This document shows, in pieces, positions 34,363-45,319 of a stretch of DNA of 64,000 nucleotides (position 1 is its first letter; every line of letters begins with the position of its first letter). The notes beneath the pieces are model-generated. The model was not told the DNA's origin. It saw only the letters and a list, made by a program, of their open reading frames with translations, and searched no databases. Both the position numbers and the translations under genes were made by a program. This DNA comes from Cryptomeria japonica (taxonomy: Eukaryota; Streptophyta; Pinopsida; Cupressales; Cupressaceae), in NCBI RefSeq assembly GCF_030272615.1, contig NC_081415.1, forward strand, positions 369,651,667 through 369,715,666. Direction: 5' to 3'.

Positions 34363-34913
34363 AGAGGTTTCCTACAACTCTGGAAGTATTCTCACTAAGC
34401 ATGATGTCCGACTGAGTTTTGGAAGTACGGGCCTCATTGAGGCCACTTTTACATTAAACAACAATTCCTAAACATGACAAAATTCTATTCCAAAACAAAA
34501 GATCCCTCCTACTTTGACTGACCTTTTGAGCTAAAAACACAGTAGAAGGAGATTATCAAAACTCACCTGTAACCACCTTGAAATCTGTAAAACCCTCTAT
34601 AGAATGGAGCTGAAATTACCTCCAGCCTCTTTGGCTACTTCAATAATAGCAGCTACAGCTTCTATAATTTTGAGAATTCACAAGTCTTTTTAAAATAAAC
34701 AGAAAAACAACAGAGAAAGATCTACACACGCCTCATAATAATTCACTCGAACGTGTGAGGTAACAATGATATGATAGGAACCTAACACTTTCTTAATTAC
34801 TTATCAACTTTGCACAAACGGTTTGTATTTTTCATGATTTCTTTCTAAATTAAATATTTTAAACTATGAGATGCCAAGAATATTCCTTTTTGTTGTGCCA
34901 CCTTCAATGTATT

Positions 34914-34927
34914 AAAATATTTATAGC
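34914..34927 (-). promoter_or_regulatory. TATA box upstream of ORF block C
   Basis: The minus strand reads GGCTATAAATATTTTAA. It is about 550 bases upstream of the first codons of block C and on the same strand. Confidence 0.5.
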
Positions 34928-34937
34928 CAACTTGGAA

Positions 34938-35350
34938 TGAACCTTTTGAACCTTGAACTAACATGCAAAGAGTTCAATGGTTCAAGTTCAATTCGATGAG
35001 ACAGAACAAATAATTCTCAACCTGCGGCTCAAAACAACACCGGGAACAAGCAAAGACCTTTATCAAACAAAAAGGGAAATGTTGAACCTTGAACCTTGAA
35101 CCAATTTTTAAACAATTCAAAGTTCAGGTTCAAAACCAACTTAACACGGTCACACTTGGTCATTGAATAAAATTACATAGCCGCAGATCATGCAAAAGGG
35201 TTGGTTGAACCTTGAACCAAAAAAGGTTCAAGGGTTCAAAGTTCAATACAAATTACAATAATACACTTGCCTTACCATAACACAAAGCTGTGAAAAGCAT
35301 TACTTAGAGCATGCGTTGAACCTTGAACCTTTGAACTATGAAAAGGTTCA
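34938..35350. repeat. Scattered TTGAACC / GGTTCAA repeats
   Basis: Motifs of the form TTGAACCTTGAACC and its complement GGTTCAAGGTTCAA occur in several clusters (near 34950, 35080-35130, 35208-35245, 35312-35365). Because both orientations occur, the single strand can fold on itself. Confidence 0.75.
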
Positions 35351-35628
35351 ATGACTTTGGTTCAAAGAAAGGAAACATAAGGCCGAAAGAGGAAAGAGAC
35401 ACCAAAAGCAATCTCTGAGTGTGAAATTTAATGAAAAATTGAGGGGATGCTAACATTGGCTCTGACTAGGGACTGGGACGGCAAGGGACCTAGACATGAA
35501 CCCTAGGATCTCTACTTTCGCAAACAAGCCTTATTAAAAATGGACTGAAACAACACAAAAATGGAACATAAACAACAAACTAAACAAACCAAAACTTATG
35601 TACAAGACTCACGAGGGACTCTCGTTTA

Positions 35629-36264
35629 CAACTGATATAACTTCAAATCCTACCCATTATAGGTCAGGGGAAGAACATAACCATCTTGATATTCTAATTT
35701 GAAAGAGTTAGGGCCTTTTACCTCTTGAATTACAAATGGTCCTTTCCATAAAGATTCAAACTTTGCATGAGCCCCTTTTGGTTCCCTTCTTCTGTCCCAA
35801 AGCAAAACCTAATCACCCAGCATGAATTTTCGTGGACTGGTTTGCCTGTCAAATATTTTCTTGACCCTCATTTGATGTTCTATGATTCGATCAACTAACT
35901 TGTCTCTTTCTTCATCAATCCTCATCAGATGCATAATCCTTTTCTCCAGGGAATCTCGAAAATATACATCTTCAATGATAGTTTGTAACTTGGAAGCCGT
36001 AAGTTCTAAGGGAAGTGTCACCTGAGCACCCACGTCGTATACCAATTCAAAAGGTGACATTCCTATGGCTCTTTTAGGAAATGTACGATCTGCCCAAAGA
36101 GCTTCATACAATCTTTTGTGCCAGTCTTTAAAGATTTCACTCACAAATCTCTTCATAATATTAATGAGATTTTTATTACTCGACTCCGCCTGGCCGTTAC
36201 CCTGAGGATAATAATCTGAGGAGTGAGCGAGAGATATCCCATGATCATAACAAAACAAATAAAT
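35629..36264 (-). pseudogene. Element T integrase, C-terminal part
   Basis: It starts with CYDHGISLAHSSDYYPQGNG then QAESSNK, giving the catalytic Glu of the D,D35E triad. KRAIGMSPFELVYDVGAQVT follows, and the C-terminal GPY/F domain (LWKGPFVIQEVKGPNSFKLE) with a TAG shortly before the end DLKLYQL. 36258-35809 is open for 149 codons. It continues the core at 37680-37098 after removal of an 833-bp insertion. Confidence 0.85.
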
Positions 36265-37097
36265 CTCAACAGAAGAGAAGTTAGTTGCATTTAGTGATTT
36301 TTTTAGTGGCTAATATTCGTCAATTGGCTATTTTTTAAAATTTGAAAATCAAAATTTGGCTAATAGTTCAAGTTTTAAGGTAACCTAAATCGCCACATTT
36401 TTTACAAAATTTTATTTCAGTCTTATTTAAATTGCTAGAGAATTTATTTTATTAATTTTTTTAACTCAAAGATTCGTCAAAATATTCGATACACAGTTGG
36501 ATCAGATTCACCAAAATTTTATTATTTATTGTAAAAAATTAAATTAATTTGCCAATAATACATCATAATTATTAGTTACTTTAGGGTTCTACTAGCAATC
36601 TTTAGTTGCCACAACTGATTCAAAATATAATCTAAAGACCATCATTGCATTCCATGAGGTAAACTGTACCTACAAGTTGTAATGCTCATGGGAGTTGAGT
36701 TACTTTTCAAGTGTTGGCCTCAATGGAAATCAATGGTATAAAAACAGTTTTGGGCCCCATGAGTATTACAAATTTTAAGTACATTTTATCTAACGAAATA
36801 CAAACAGGGCTATTAGATTAATTTAAATTAATGCTAGTAACTAAATAAAGTAGTGTTTACTCTTTAAACTCATTAGTGATTTCCACCTTAAGCATCTACT
36901 TTTCTATAAGAATTTTTTTTTTTAATGAAATTATTTGCAATAGTAATTAATGCATACTTGTGTTATTTTCTAAGATTCACCAAGATTTTCTACCAAAAAA
37001 TTTTGATGTAAAAAAATTCACTAATAAAATTAATATTTTTCTTTAAAAAAATGAAAGATTCGCCAATTAAATTTTTTATTTTTTATCCAAAATAAAT
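36265..37097. mobile_element. Foldback / MITE-like insertion in integrase, TSD AAATAAAT
   Basis: This AT-rich segment interrupts the integrase frame. AAATAAAT occurs just before it (36257-36264) and at its end (37090-37097), an apparent 8-bp duplication. The centre has an inverted repeat: 36665-36691 pairs with 36756-36782 at 23 of 27 bases across a 64-base spacer. Outward of it, weak complementarity continues (ACTAGCAATCTTTAG against ACTAGCATTAATTTA). There is no coding capacity. An 8-bp duplication would fit a hAT-derived MITE, but the AT-rich target makes that uncertain. Confidence 0.6.
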
Positions 37098-37683
37098 AAA
37101 AATTTGCCAATATTTTATATCTTTCTTTGAGGGGGGGTTTCTTAAAGTTATCACTGGTTGCATTATCAGCCACAATTTTCTGAGGAACTCCAAATCAAAC
37201 CAGAATATTTTCTTTAAGAAAATTACAAACAATCTCAGAAGTTGTCTTCCGTATTGGAATAGCTTCAACCCATTTGGTAAAATAATCAGTGGTTTTCAAT
37301 ATGTGTGTATGCTCTGCACTTGAGGTAGGCATCAAAGGACCTATAAAATCCAAACCCCACTATTTGAATGGTTCATCCACCACTACTGGTTGAAGAGGTA
37401 ATGCTGCAAGTTGTGGTTTACCTATGAATAATTTACACTTTTCACACCTGGCTACCCATGCGTATGCATCTTTGAACATGCCTGGCTAGTAATAATAATT
37501 TCTCAAGATCTTGTAAGTCATTACTGTTGACAAGAAATGACCACCACAGGCTTCATCATGAAAGGTCTTCAATAATGACTCTTGAAGTGATTTATCCACA
37601 CAGCGCAAGAAAGTTCCATCCAACCCCTTTTTGTACAACACATCATCAAAAATGACATATTTGGCAGCCTTTAGTCTCAAGTT
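37098..37683 (-). pseudogene. Element T integrase, N-terminal finger and core
   Basis: The HHCC zinc finger is visible: HDEACGGHF then, after a stop (TAG), CEKCK. The core shows the first Asp in WGLDFIGPLMPTSS and the second in VADNATSDNFKK. Three in-frame stops occur (before PGMFKDAY, before WGLDF, and before FGVPQ). The frame then meets the foldback insertion. Confidence 0.82.
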
Positions 37684-38240
37684 CTATTTTTCTCTTGGAG
37701 AAAGATGCGCAGGATAGTCCCCATAAGTTAAGTAATATGCAATGACTGCAAACCAGAAATCTTGAAGCCCAACAAACAAGACTAAGGGCAGCTCCTCAGT
37801 CATTTCATTCTTACTTTCAACAATCAACTTACACAGGCCTTGTCCCCTTACTAATTTTGTTGGTTTAATGTCCAAGTTAAACTCCTGAATCTTAGATACC
37901 CATGAGGCTCTATTATTCATTCCTATATCCTGTTGTGTCAAAATGCTCTTTACTGCAGAATGCGACACATAAACAATTGCGTGAGAATGAAGAATATAGT
38001 ACCTAAACTGTTTTACAGCTTTCATGACTACATATGCTTGCTTCTCCATCAAGTAGTATTTCAATTAATGTTTCTTTAGGGGAACACTCATGAAGGATAT
38101 TGGAACTTCTTCATTATCTTCATTCTTTTGTAGTGAAATTCTTGACATAGTATTCTCTAAGGCATAACAATAAATAATAAAATCTTTCTTAAAATATGAA
38201 TTAACCAGAATAGGTACCTAGGAAATGGCCTCCTTTATTG
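37684..38240 (-). pseudogene. Element T RNase H (Ty3 type) and connection
   Basis: Homology is visible in YYLMEKQAYVVMKAVKQFRY then YILHSHAIVYVSHSAVKSIL and IQEFNLDIKPTKLVRGQGLC, the usual order after RT in Tat elements. It degrades the RNA strand of RNA-DNA hybrids. 38064-37684 is open for 126 codons. The upstream first catalytic Asp region is scrambled. Confidence 0.78.
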
Positions 38241-38241
38241 A

Positions 38242-39361
38242 TTAAAATGCTTTCTTCCCCTCTTCATTCCATTTAAATGCTTTCTTTTCACTCATCAAGT
38301 TTACAATGTACCGAGTGGTTTCTGCAAAATCCAGAACAAATCTCCTCAGAAAATTTACCTGTCCAAAGAAAGATCTAACTGCATTTCTATTTGATGGTAG
38401 ACTTAACTGTTGAATTTCCTTTACCCTCTCTAGGTCTACTCTCACTCCTTCTTTAGAGACAATGTGACCAATAAATTTACCTTCTGTCACCCCGAATACT
38501 GACTTTTTCGGATTCAATGACACTCCATGTTCACGACATCTTTGCAACACTTGCCTCAAATCTTTTAGGTGATGCTTTCTTCTATTCGAGAAGATAGTTA
38601 AATCATCAAGATATACAACAATACAACAATTATCTTATCTTTCAAATGACCAAAAGATAATTCTATAGCCCTCTGAAAGGTCACCCCTGCATTGATCAGA
38701 CCAAATGGCATCCTGTTATAAGTGAAAGTACCCCAAGGAGTAATGAAGGCAGTTTTATGCTAGTCACTTTCTAAAACACTGATCTGATTATAACCAGAAA
38801 ATCTGTCAAGCATGGACATCATTTTTTAACCTGAAACCATTTGTAAAATATGATCCATAGCAGGTAATGGGTAATTATCTTTGAGACTGGCCTGATTCAG
38901 GTTCCTAAAGTCCACGCAAATCCTTATTTCCCCATTTTTCTTCCAGACTGGGACAATGTTGACTATCCATGTAGAATGGTGAATAGGGTATATAATCATG
39001 GCCTTCAACATTTTATCTACTTCCTAAAATATTGCTTCAGCTACTTTAGGATTAAAATTTCTAAGCTTTTGCCGAAAAGGACTCACTCCAAGTTTCAAAG
39101 GAATGTGATGTTGAAATTCCCCTCCCTGAAGTTTTTCAGGTCCTCATAACACCAAGCAAAGACATCTTTGTATTCCAATAGGAGAGAAATGAACCTCTCT
39201 TTCTCTATAGGTGTGCAACATTTTCCTAGATTTATATATTTGGGATCTTCCTCAGTGCCAATGTTAATCCTTTCATAACCTCCAACATCTTGAACTGCTT
39301 GAATCTGTTCTGTTGGTCTCAATTTCTGACTACTTTGTTTTCTCTTCAAAATCTTTTGCCT
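38242..39361 (-). pseudogene. Element T reverse transcriptase
   Basis: The segment starts with a pre-RT linker (GGYERINIGTEEDPKYINLG, then EYKDVFAWCYEDL). RT blocks follow: IIYPIHHSTWIVNIVPVWKK, RICVDFRNLNQASLKDNYPL, MPFGLINAGVTFQRA, the catalytic VVYLDDLTIFS (about 38600-38616), LNPKKSVFGVTEGKFIGHIV and RSFFGQVNFLRRFV. The part from 38560 to 38825 has a stop and needs frame changes. All RT blocks A to E can be found. The head is preceded by a pyrimidine-rich tract ending in AG, see the site at 39362-39420. Confidence 0.88.
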
Positions 39362-39420
39362 CTGTTTAAAAAAGAAGAGAACAACAAGAATAGGAAACAA
39401 GACAACAATTAACAAGGTTT
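39362..39420 (-). promoter_or_regulatory. Splice-acceptor-like site before RT
   Basis: On the minus strand a T/C-rich stretch of about 50 bases ends CTTCTTTTTTAAACAG at 39362, directly before the in-frame RT linker (AGGCAAAAG...). Ogre elements are known to have an intron between protease and RT, so a real 3' splice site is plausible. This is inference: no transcript evidence exists here, and a donor is not clear. Confidence 0.4.
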
Positions 39421-40099
39421 ACAAGAAAACCTCCTACACTTCAAGCTTGACAAAACTTAGGAGGGTATACCTACTTGTGACTACTTTCTCACAACTTAGT
39501 AGATGGTTTATAGAAAACCAGTGCGAATTTCTACAAACTTCTTCACTTTAGCACAACCAAACATAAATGAAAGATTTTTTTTGATTGTAAAGGATCACAA
39601 AGAATGTCACGAATACTAGCAACTTAAACCAGTGCCTTATCTGGGCCTCAAAGTCATCAAAATCAAGTTAAAATTTGACAATAGAATTCATATACATATT
39701 ACCACTTTGATCTACTAAATCCGTATATGTCTGACATATACAAACTTTAAACCTGTGGTAGACCTAGTCATCAAATTCATGTGAATGTAGTGATTATCAA
39801 TGAAGATGAATTAAGTATATTTAATTCTCCTCCTTGAGGAAAATACCTAAAACATTCCCATCATTTGCCTTGCAAATCATCTAATTAAATAGTCCTTGAT
39901 TATCTAATCAAAAATGAAAACCAGCATACAAACATAAAGAAAACATAGATCTGGGCTCAAAAAATACTCTCATTGTATATTACTATTCTCTCATTAAAAT
40001 TTTACATAGACACAGGAATTACTCAAAATGCCAAAACAAAGCTTGCATATGTTTTGCCAGACCTTCGATACAATTTTTTTTTGCGATCCCTGTCTTGGT
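39421..40099 (-). other. Non-coding stretch between block B and the RT of element T
   Basis: About 680 bases with no ORF, no LTR ends and no match to the leader at 43995-45084. It would be the 3' part of an intron or the 3' tail of the block B insertion. Confidence 0.45.
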
Positions 40100-43000
40100 A
40101 GTCCTAGTATCCATTTATAAAAATTTGGATGCAACAATCTTTGGACTTCCCTAGAAGAATATTCCTATCCTTACCAAAATTCCCTCCAAAAGTTACACCG
40201 ATTCCAAATTTGCGACTAAGGTAGGGGCATAATTTATTTTGGAATGTACTCTTCCACAACTGATTAGTTGTCCAGCTAGAAAATGACCAACTAACCTCTC
40301 TATAATTATAAATTAGGTGCTTGATGCTTTCAATCCTTTGAGGTTCCAGTTGCCCAAAAATCTGTTGCAAAAAACCAACTGCTTCAGGATGCCTCTGAAC
40401 TGCCACATGCTGGGGCATCGGTGGGATCTTCTTGCTCTCCTGTCTCTTTCAAAACATACTTGCTCTCCCATAATTTGAATGTCTCATCACTTGGCCAAGG
40501 AAAACTAATAATTTTAAGGTTCTGTTTATTTAAACCTTTCCATGTCACCCTTAGTTGTTTAACCTCCTTCTCCAAAAAGCCAAAATGTGATTTTACCTTT
40601 TCAATTTCTTTAATAGTTTGAATAAACAAAGAAGTATCATCCATGTTTATAATATTATTTATTCTTTGAGACAGCCTATGACCTATCTCCTCAATCCACA
40701 CTTCCTTGTCTTTAATTTTATTTGCACTTAAGAAGCCTCCAGGAAACAACTCAAACTTTTCATTTGCATATGCTTTTCGGAATAGATTTGCCCTTCTTTC
40801 AATGTTTACTCTTTCTGCTGCAAACCTGGACAAATCTTTTACTAATTCATAATTATATTTGATTGTATCACCAGTACCTAATTCTTCCTGGGACAATGAA
40901 TATATGGACTCTAAGTCCACCTCTCTGGCAATCCATTTGTCCAAAATTGGCTCCAAAGTAGCCTTATCCTCCTTCAAAGAAACCAAAAGAGTCATTATTC
41001 TTTTCATGTTTATATAAACAATTGGTACCCGAATAGTATCAATAAATTTCACAATGGTGCTTATAACCTTTTCTTCATATTTATTTGCAAATATTGACTG
41101 AGCCTGCTTCCATTTTTCAATTTCATCTTGAACACTTTCCATTGACTGGAAGTCAAGAGTCATGGGGGAAGGAGGAAATTCAATAATAGGACTAGAAGGA
41201 GGGGGCCTAGCAGGAGAAGAAGCAATCATTAGTTGAGAAGACTCACCCTTTTGATGTTGTCCCTCCAATTTACCTTTCATCTCTGCAATGGTGTTGTCTT
41301 TAGAAGCTATTTCAAGCTTTTCTTCATTATAGGCCTTGAGGACTACTTCTAGTTTTACTTGAAGACCAGCTTTCTCTTTTGCCTCCTTTTTGGCCACTAC
41401 CATTCCAAATTTAGCAGACTCTAAAGTCATGCTAGCAGCTTCAATTAACCATGTATCTCTGACTCTCTTTACTATCATGCCCCCTAAGTAGTCAGGTCTT
41501 GAGGATTCTCCCCTTCTTCTATTTTCTTTTCTTTTAAGTGACCACATTACCAGATCTGCATGCTCATTACTATAAGTTATTCCCTACAAGGGTTTTGTTT
41601 CTTTTCTCACTGCATCAAAAATTATAGCATCTGTTATATCCCATTCTAGGAGAATTAGCACTCCAGCATCTTCAATCAATTTCCTTCCCTCCTCTAGGGT
41701 AATCACCTCAAATTCCTTTAGCATTTCCTGCTTTATTTATGCCTCAATATCAGATGGATCTTTATTTGATTGTTCAATTTTTTTTTTCACATCTCTCCTT
41801 GAATTGATCCATATGCTTTCTCCAAAGAAATTGTAAAAACGCTCTTGACTTCACAAAATTGTCATCAGCCAAAAATTCATTACTGGCCTATTTTATAATA
41901 GGATCCAATTCCCTTCTAGCAAATTCCCTAGTTGTCAGATCCATCTTAGCAACTGTTGGCTCTTCTGGCATTCCTTCCTGCAACTCTCCATAAGTAAAAT
42001 AAATTTCCCCCAGGCTTCCTAATTGCATTAGTTGCTCAGCAACGACTTGCTCATCACCTATATGTAATGGGGATTGGAAAGGTGAATACATTGCTTCACT
42101 TGGTTGTGCCTCTTCCTCCAATCTCTATCTCTTTGGGGAGGTTTGGGACTCAGGAGAATCCTCCATTGGCCTTTTCCCCTTTGATGTGGAAGGTTCATCC
42201 CTCCTAGGAATCACCACATTATAGCCCAATTTCTTGTACATTACATACTCTCCAAGGGGAATGATCTTAGCAAAAATGGGTTTGGTCAAGATGATCTTGG
42301 CCTTTTTCAAGATCTTCTTTTATCACTGCATCTTTCTTCTCATTCAAAGTTTGCATGTCATCCTCAAAATAATCTATCAAACATTTTACCATTTCCCCAA
42401 ATGGGTGGAAACTCTTCAATGGATCATAGTTTTTATCAAAATGTTGGACAAAGTCAAGAGTTTTCTTAAATACTAACCATTATTCTTTTCTCACCTCTTG
42501 CTCTGCCAGATTAAACTCATTTCTTATTAAGTCCTCAGGGAAGTGGAATTGATGAACTTTGGCCCCACACCTGACCTTCTTTCTAAACATACCATTGAAG
42601 AAATATTCAAGATCAACAAACCTTGCAACTGTTGTTGGCAATCTGTATGGCTTGAAGAATTTCTCAAAATGTAGCCAACCCCCTTTGGTAATAACAAATT
42701 GGTGTGCCATGGTAATGATTGGAAAAATTGTTCCTCTGCCCTTATTTGTTAATTCTGCTTCCTACAGACCCCCAATTTTCCTTATGATCTTAGCAATACC
42801 TAGTTTCAAGTGGACCTGATAAGGGAGAAAGTAAGGAGTTCCTCTGAAGCCATATACCCTAAAAACAATAAAACTAGGATATAGAATTATATCACCCCAA
42901 TTATGCACAATTTTAATGTCCTCTGCAAACTCCTTGGGTCTGATAAATTCAAAGAGAACTTTTGGGATCCTGCGGTTCTCTTGACATAGAAGAATTCTTA

Positions 43001-43994
43001 GCTTTCATGCAAAACATCTGTCAAATTTTAGATAACTAGCATCTTCTCTATCCCAAGATAGATCTGCACTCCATAATTGTATGGGCATGTCTTCACCATC
43101 CTTTACTCTCAATAGGTCCATATCCTTTGCAAAATATTATGTACCCTTGAACAAGAACATGTGCATTAACATAGAATACCAGCCAAAAGGTCTATCCACT
43201 TTGGCATTATTGATCCCAATCAAACCCTCATGGATGACATTCGCAAGATAGGGTGCAAAGTCATAAGCTACTTCTATAGATGGATTAAGAATTTGTGCCA
43301 TCATGAGCATGTAGTAAGTAGGCATATCATTTTCTGCATCTTCTCCAAAAATCTAACACATAAACCAATATACTCCTTTAGCCCTCAAAGTGAAGAAATT
43401 CATAGGGAAAGGTTCAACTGTACTAGGCCTTACCAATGTTAGCCCTCCTATCTTTGCAAAGAATTCCCTCATGGGTCCACTTCTAAGATGGTCCTTTTGA
43501 GAATCATAAACCTTCTTTAGCATTTCAAAATCAATAGGCTCTAAAAAACTTGAGGATTCATTTAGCAAGAATACCTTTCTAACCTCTTTAGTTGTAATTT
43601 CAATCAGAGGGCCTCCACTGATATTCCTCACAATCCTGGTGATAGGTTCATAGTTCTTTGCAATTTGGGTCAACAAGTCAATATCCATAAAGACTCCAGG
43701 GACCACCAATTTCCCTACATCTAATTCCCATAGGTTGTTTGTAGGAGCAGGTGCATTTCGTTGACTAAACCCTACCTTGATCAGACCTAGACCAGACATG
43801 CCTATCTGGGGATCTCCTAGCCAACATCCTTTGTTATACAAACCATCATCAATCTGCAGGTGAGAAGACTTGGGCACAAGTTCCTTTATTTGGGCAACAC
43901 TATTCGTGGACTAAACCAATTGTTCCAAAAAATCATTGCAGATAGCCCTTTCCTGATAGTCTACTTTTCCTTTAAATTCCCATCGTGGTGACAT
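40100..43994 (-). pseudogene. Long unrecognised ORF, block B (about 1,290 codons)
   Basis: The probable start is ATG at 43994 (MSPRWEFKGKVDYQERAIC), followed in frame by 43877-43353, 43325-43137 and 42710-42480. Frameshifts near 42310, 41890 and 40400 shift the rest. The N-terminal domain has GKLVVPGVFMDIDLLTQIAK, GGPLIEITTKEVRKVFLL and ANVIHEGLIGINNAK. The middle has YGFRGTPYFLPYQVHLKLGI-like and FVITKGGWLHFEKFFKPYRL motifs. A basic nuclear-signal-like tract (PRRDEPSTSKGKRPMEDSP) follows, then a long charged coiled-coil region in the 387-residue open part (41547-40384), with SSPARPPPSSPIIEFPPSPM. The order resembles block C. No retroviral enzyme, zinc knuckle or known domain is recognised. 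Confidence 0.5.
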
Positions 43995-45130
43995 TTTAAC
44001 AATCTAAGATTTATCTTACTTTAACTTTTACTTAAGCAACCCTTCAAAATTTCTAGAACCAAACAATATCAACACAAGCAGAAATTGCAAATCACATTCA
44101 CAAAACAACTTACTTGTCACTCGAGAACTTACAGAAGCTGCACACTTTGTCTCTACTAACCTTCGTGAATGCCTTTTACAAGTAAAATTTCAAAACAAGG
44201 TCTTATGAAGCAACCCCGGTGGCAAATGAGCATTAATTACCATCAATGGAGCCACACACTTTGCAATTAATTCATTTGAATTTCAAATTTCCACTCTAAC
44301 GGACCAAAAGAGTTTCTTCAGTGTGCTTTTCCCTTCAGTCCCTGACCCACAAAGAGTAAAACTCAAGCAAATTTCCATCATGGTCTAGTGACAACTATTA
44401 GATCACACAAATTTAGCACACCCATTAACCACGTAATCTTTCAAAGAGGGACCACCATTCTTCATCCGTTTTCCTTTTGTCACTAAGTCACGATGGGTAA
44501 AAGGACTTGCATCTTCCCATTGCGGTCTCATGACCACCGTTGATTTTCCTTGGACCTGACCACAGTTTATAACACCTTAGCCGCTCACACTGGCTAGGTC
44601 CACCCATTAGTTGCTAATCGCAAAGAGTAAAGGACTCACAACTCTTCATTGTGGTCTAGCGACAACCATCAAATCAAATCCTTACCGCTTGATCTTTAAG
44701 ATCCCTCCACCGCTTAACTACCACCGCTGGATCCCTGACCGGCCCTACCACTAGTGGCTTGTCGTTGAGTCGAGATGGGTATTCAACATGCAACTTCTCA
44801 TTGCGGTATCATGACACTCATAGGTTTAAGACTTATCTGACCTTTAAGAACTCGGTGTATATGTTAAGAAACATACTTAGGACTTTAGGGAAAATTTAAA
44901 GTGTTCCAATCTTAATGAAATAAAAACCGCCTAAGCCTAAAACTTAAATGGCCCCTTTTTAACGACGTAGAGACCCTTCTGGTTAAGTGTAGAAAAAGGT
45001 AAAGGACTAATAGATTTTATTTAGAGACAATAAGACATAAAGGTTTTTTATCAAATGTTTTCAGAATTATTAAACCCAATACCCTTAGAAAACATGGACC
45101 TGCAGAAAAGGAACAATCTGAAAAATTGTG
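43995..45130 (-). other. Leader region of block B
   Basis: About 1.1 kb of non-coding DNA between the block B start codon and the linker of element T. It contains the four-copy repeat at 44340-44825. No TATA box or LTR end was found. It is either a 5' untranslated/LTR region of an inserted element or intron sequence. Confidence 0.4.
44340..44825. repeat. Diverged tandem repeat, ~130-150-bp period, four copies
   Basis: The core AAAGAGTAAAGGACTYRCAA with TTCCCATTGCGGTCTCATGA recurs with its TGGTCT/CGGTCT/CGGTAT box near 44381, 44523, 44652 and 44803, giving spacings of 142, 129 and 151. Copies are strongly diverged. Confidence 0.7.
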
Positions 45131-45319
45131 GAAAAATTTAGGGATATTAGGAATATTTCAACACCATCAAAAATACTGATAACATGTTCATCTTTTCTTT
45201 TCTTATAAGCATCATGGAAATCAAAGAGATGTTCTAAAGAGACCAACCCTTTAGGAATCTTATTTCCTTTTAACTGCATAACCCCATCAGTTAGCTCTTT
45301 GGTCCCCTCTGATGAAAAT
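45131..45319 (-). pseudogene. Element T linker upstream of RT
   Basis: Minus-strand translation gives MQLKGNKIPKGLVSLEHLFD then FHDAYKKRKDEH, the conserved linker that precedes RT in Tat polyproteins. It continues codons at 52085 after removal of the copia element, whose 5-bp duplication is AAAAT/AAAAC. Past about 45150 the family similarity stops, where block B's leader begins. Confidence 0.72.

Larger units (their letters stand above)
34440..35625 (-). mobile_element. LTR-like / promoter region with TATA and TTGAACC repeats
   Basis: Non-coding DNA between the integrase of element T and ORF block C. Minus-strand features: a candidate LTR start TGTTAGCATCCCC near 35450, many (T)TGAACC repeats, a TATA box at 34914-34927, and a GTGAGT splice-donor-like site after GGTTACAG near 34570. 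No matching second copy is in the window, so the LTR label is by content and position only. Confidence 0.4.
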
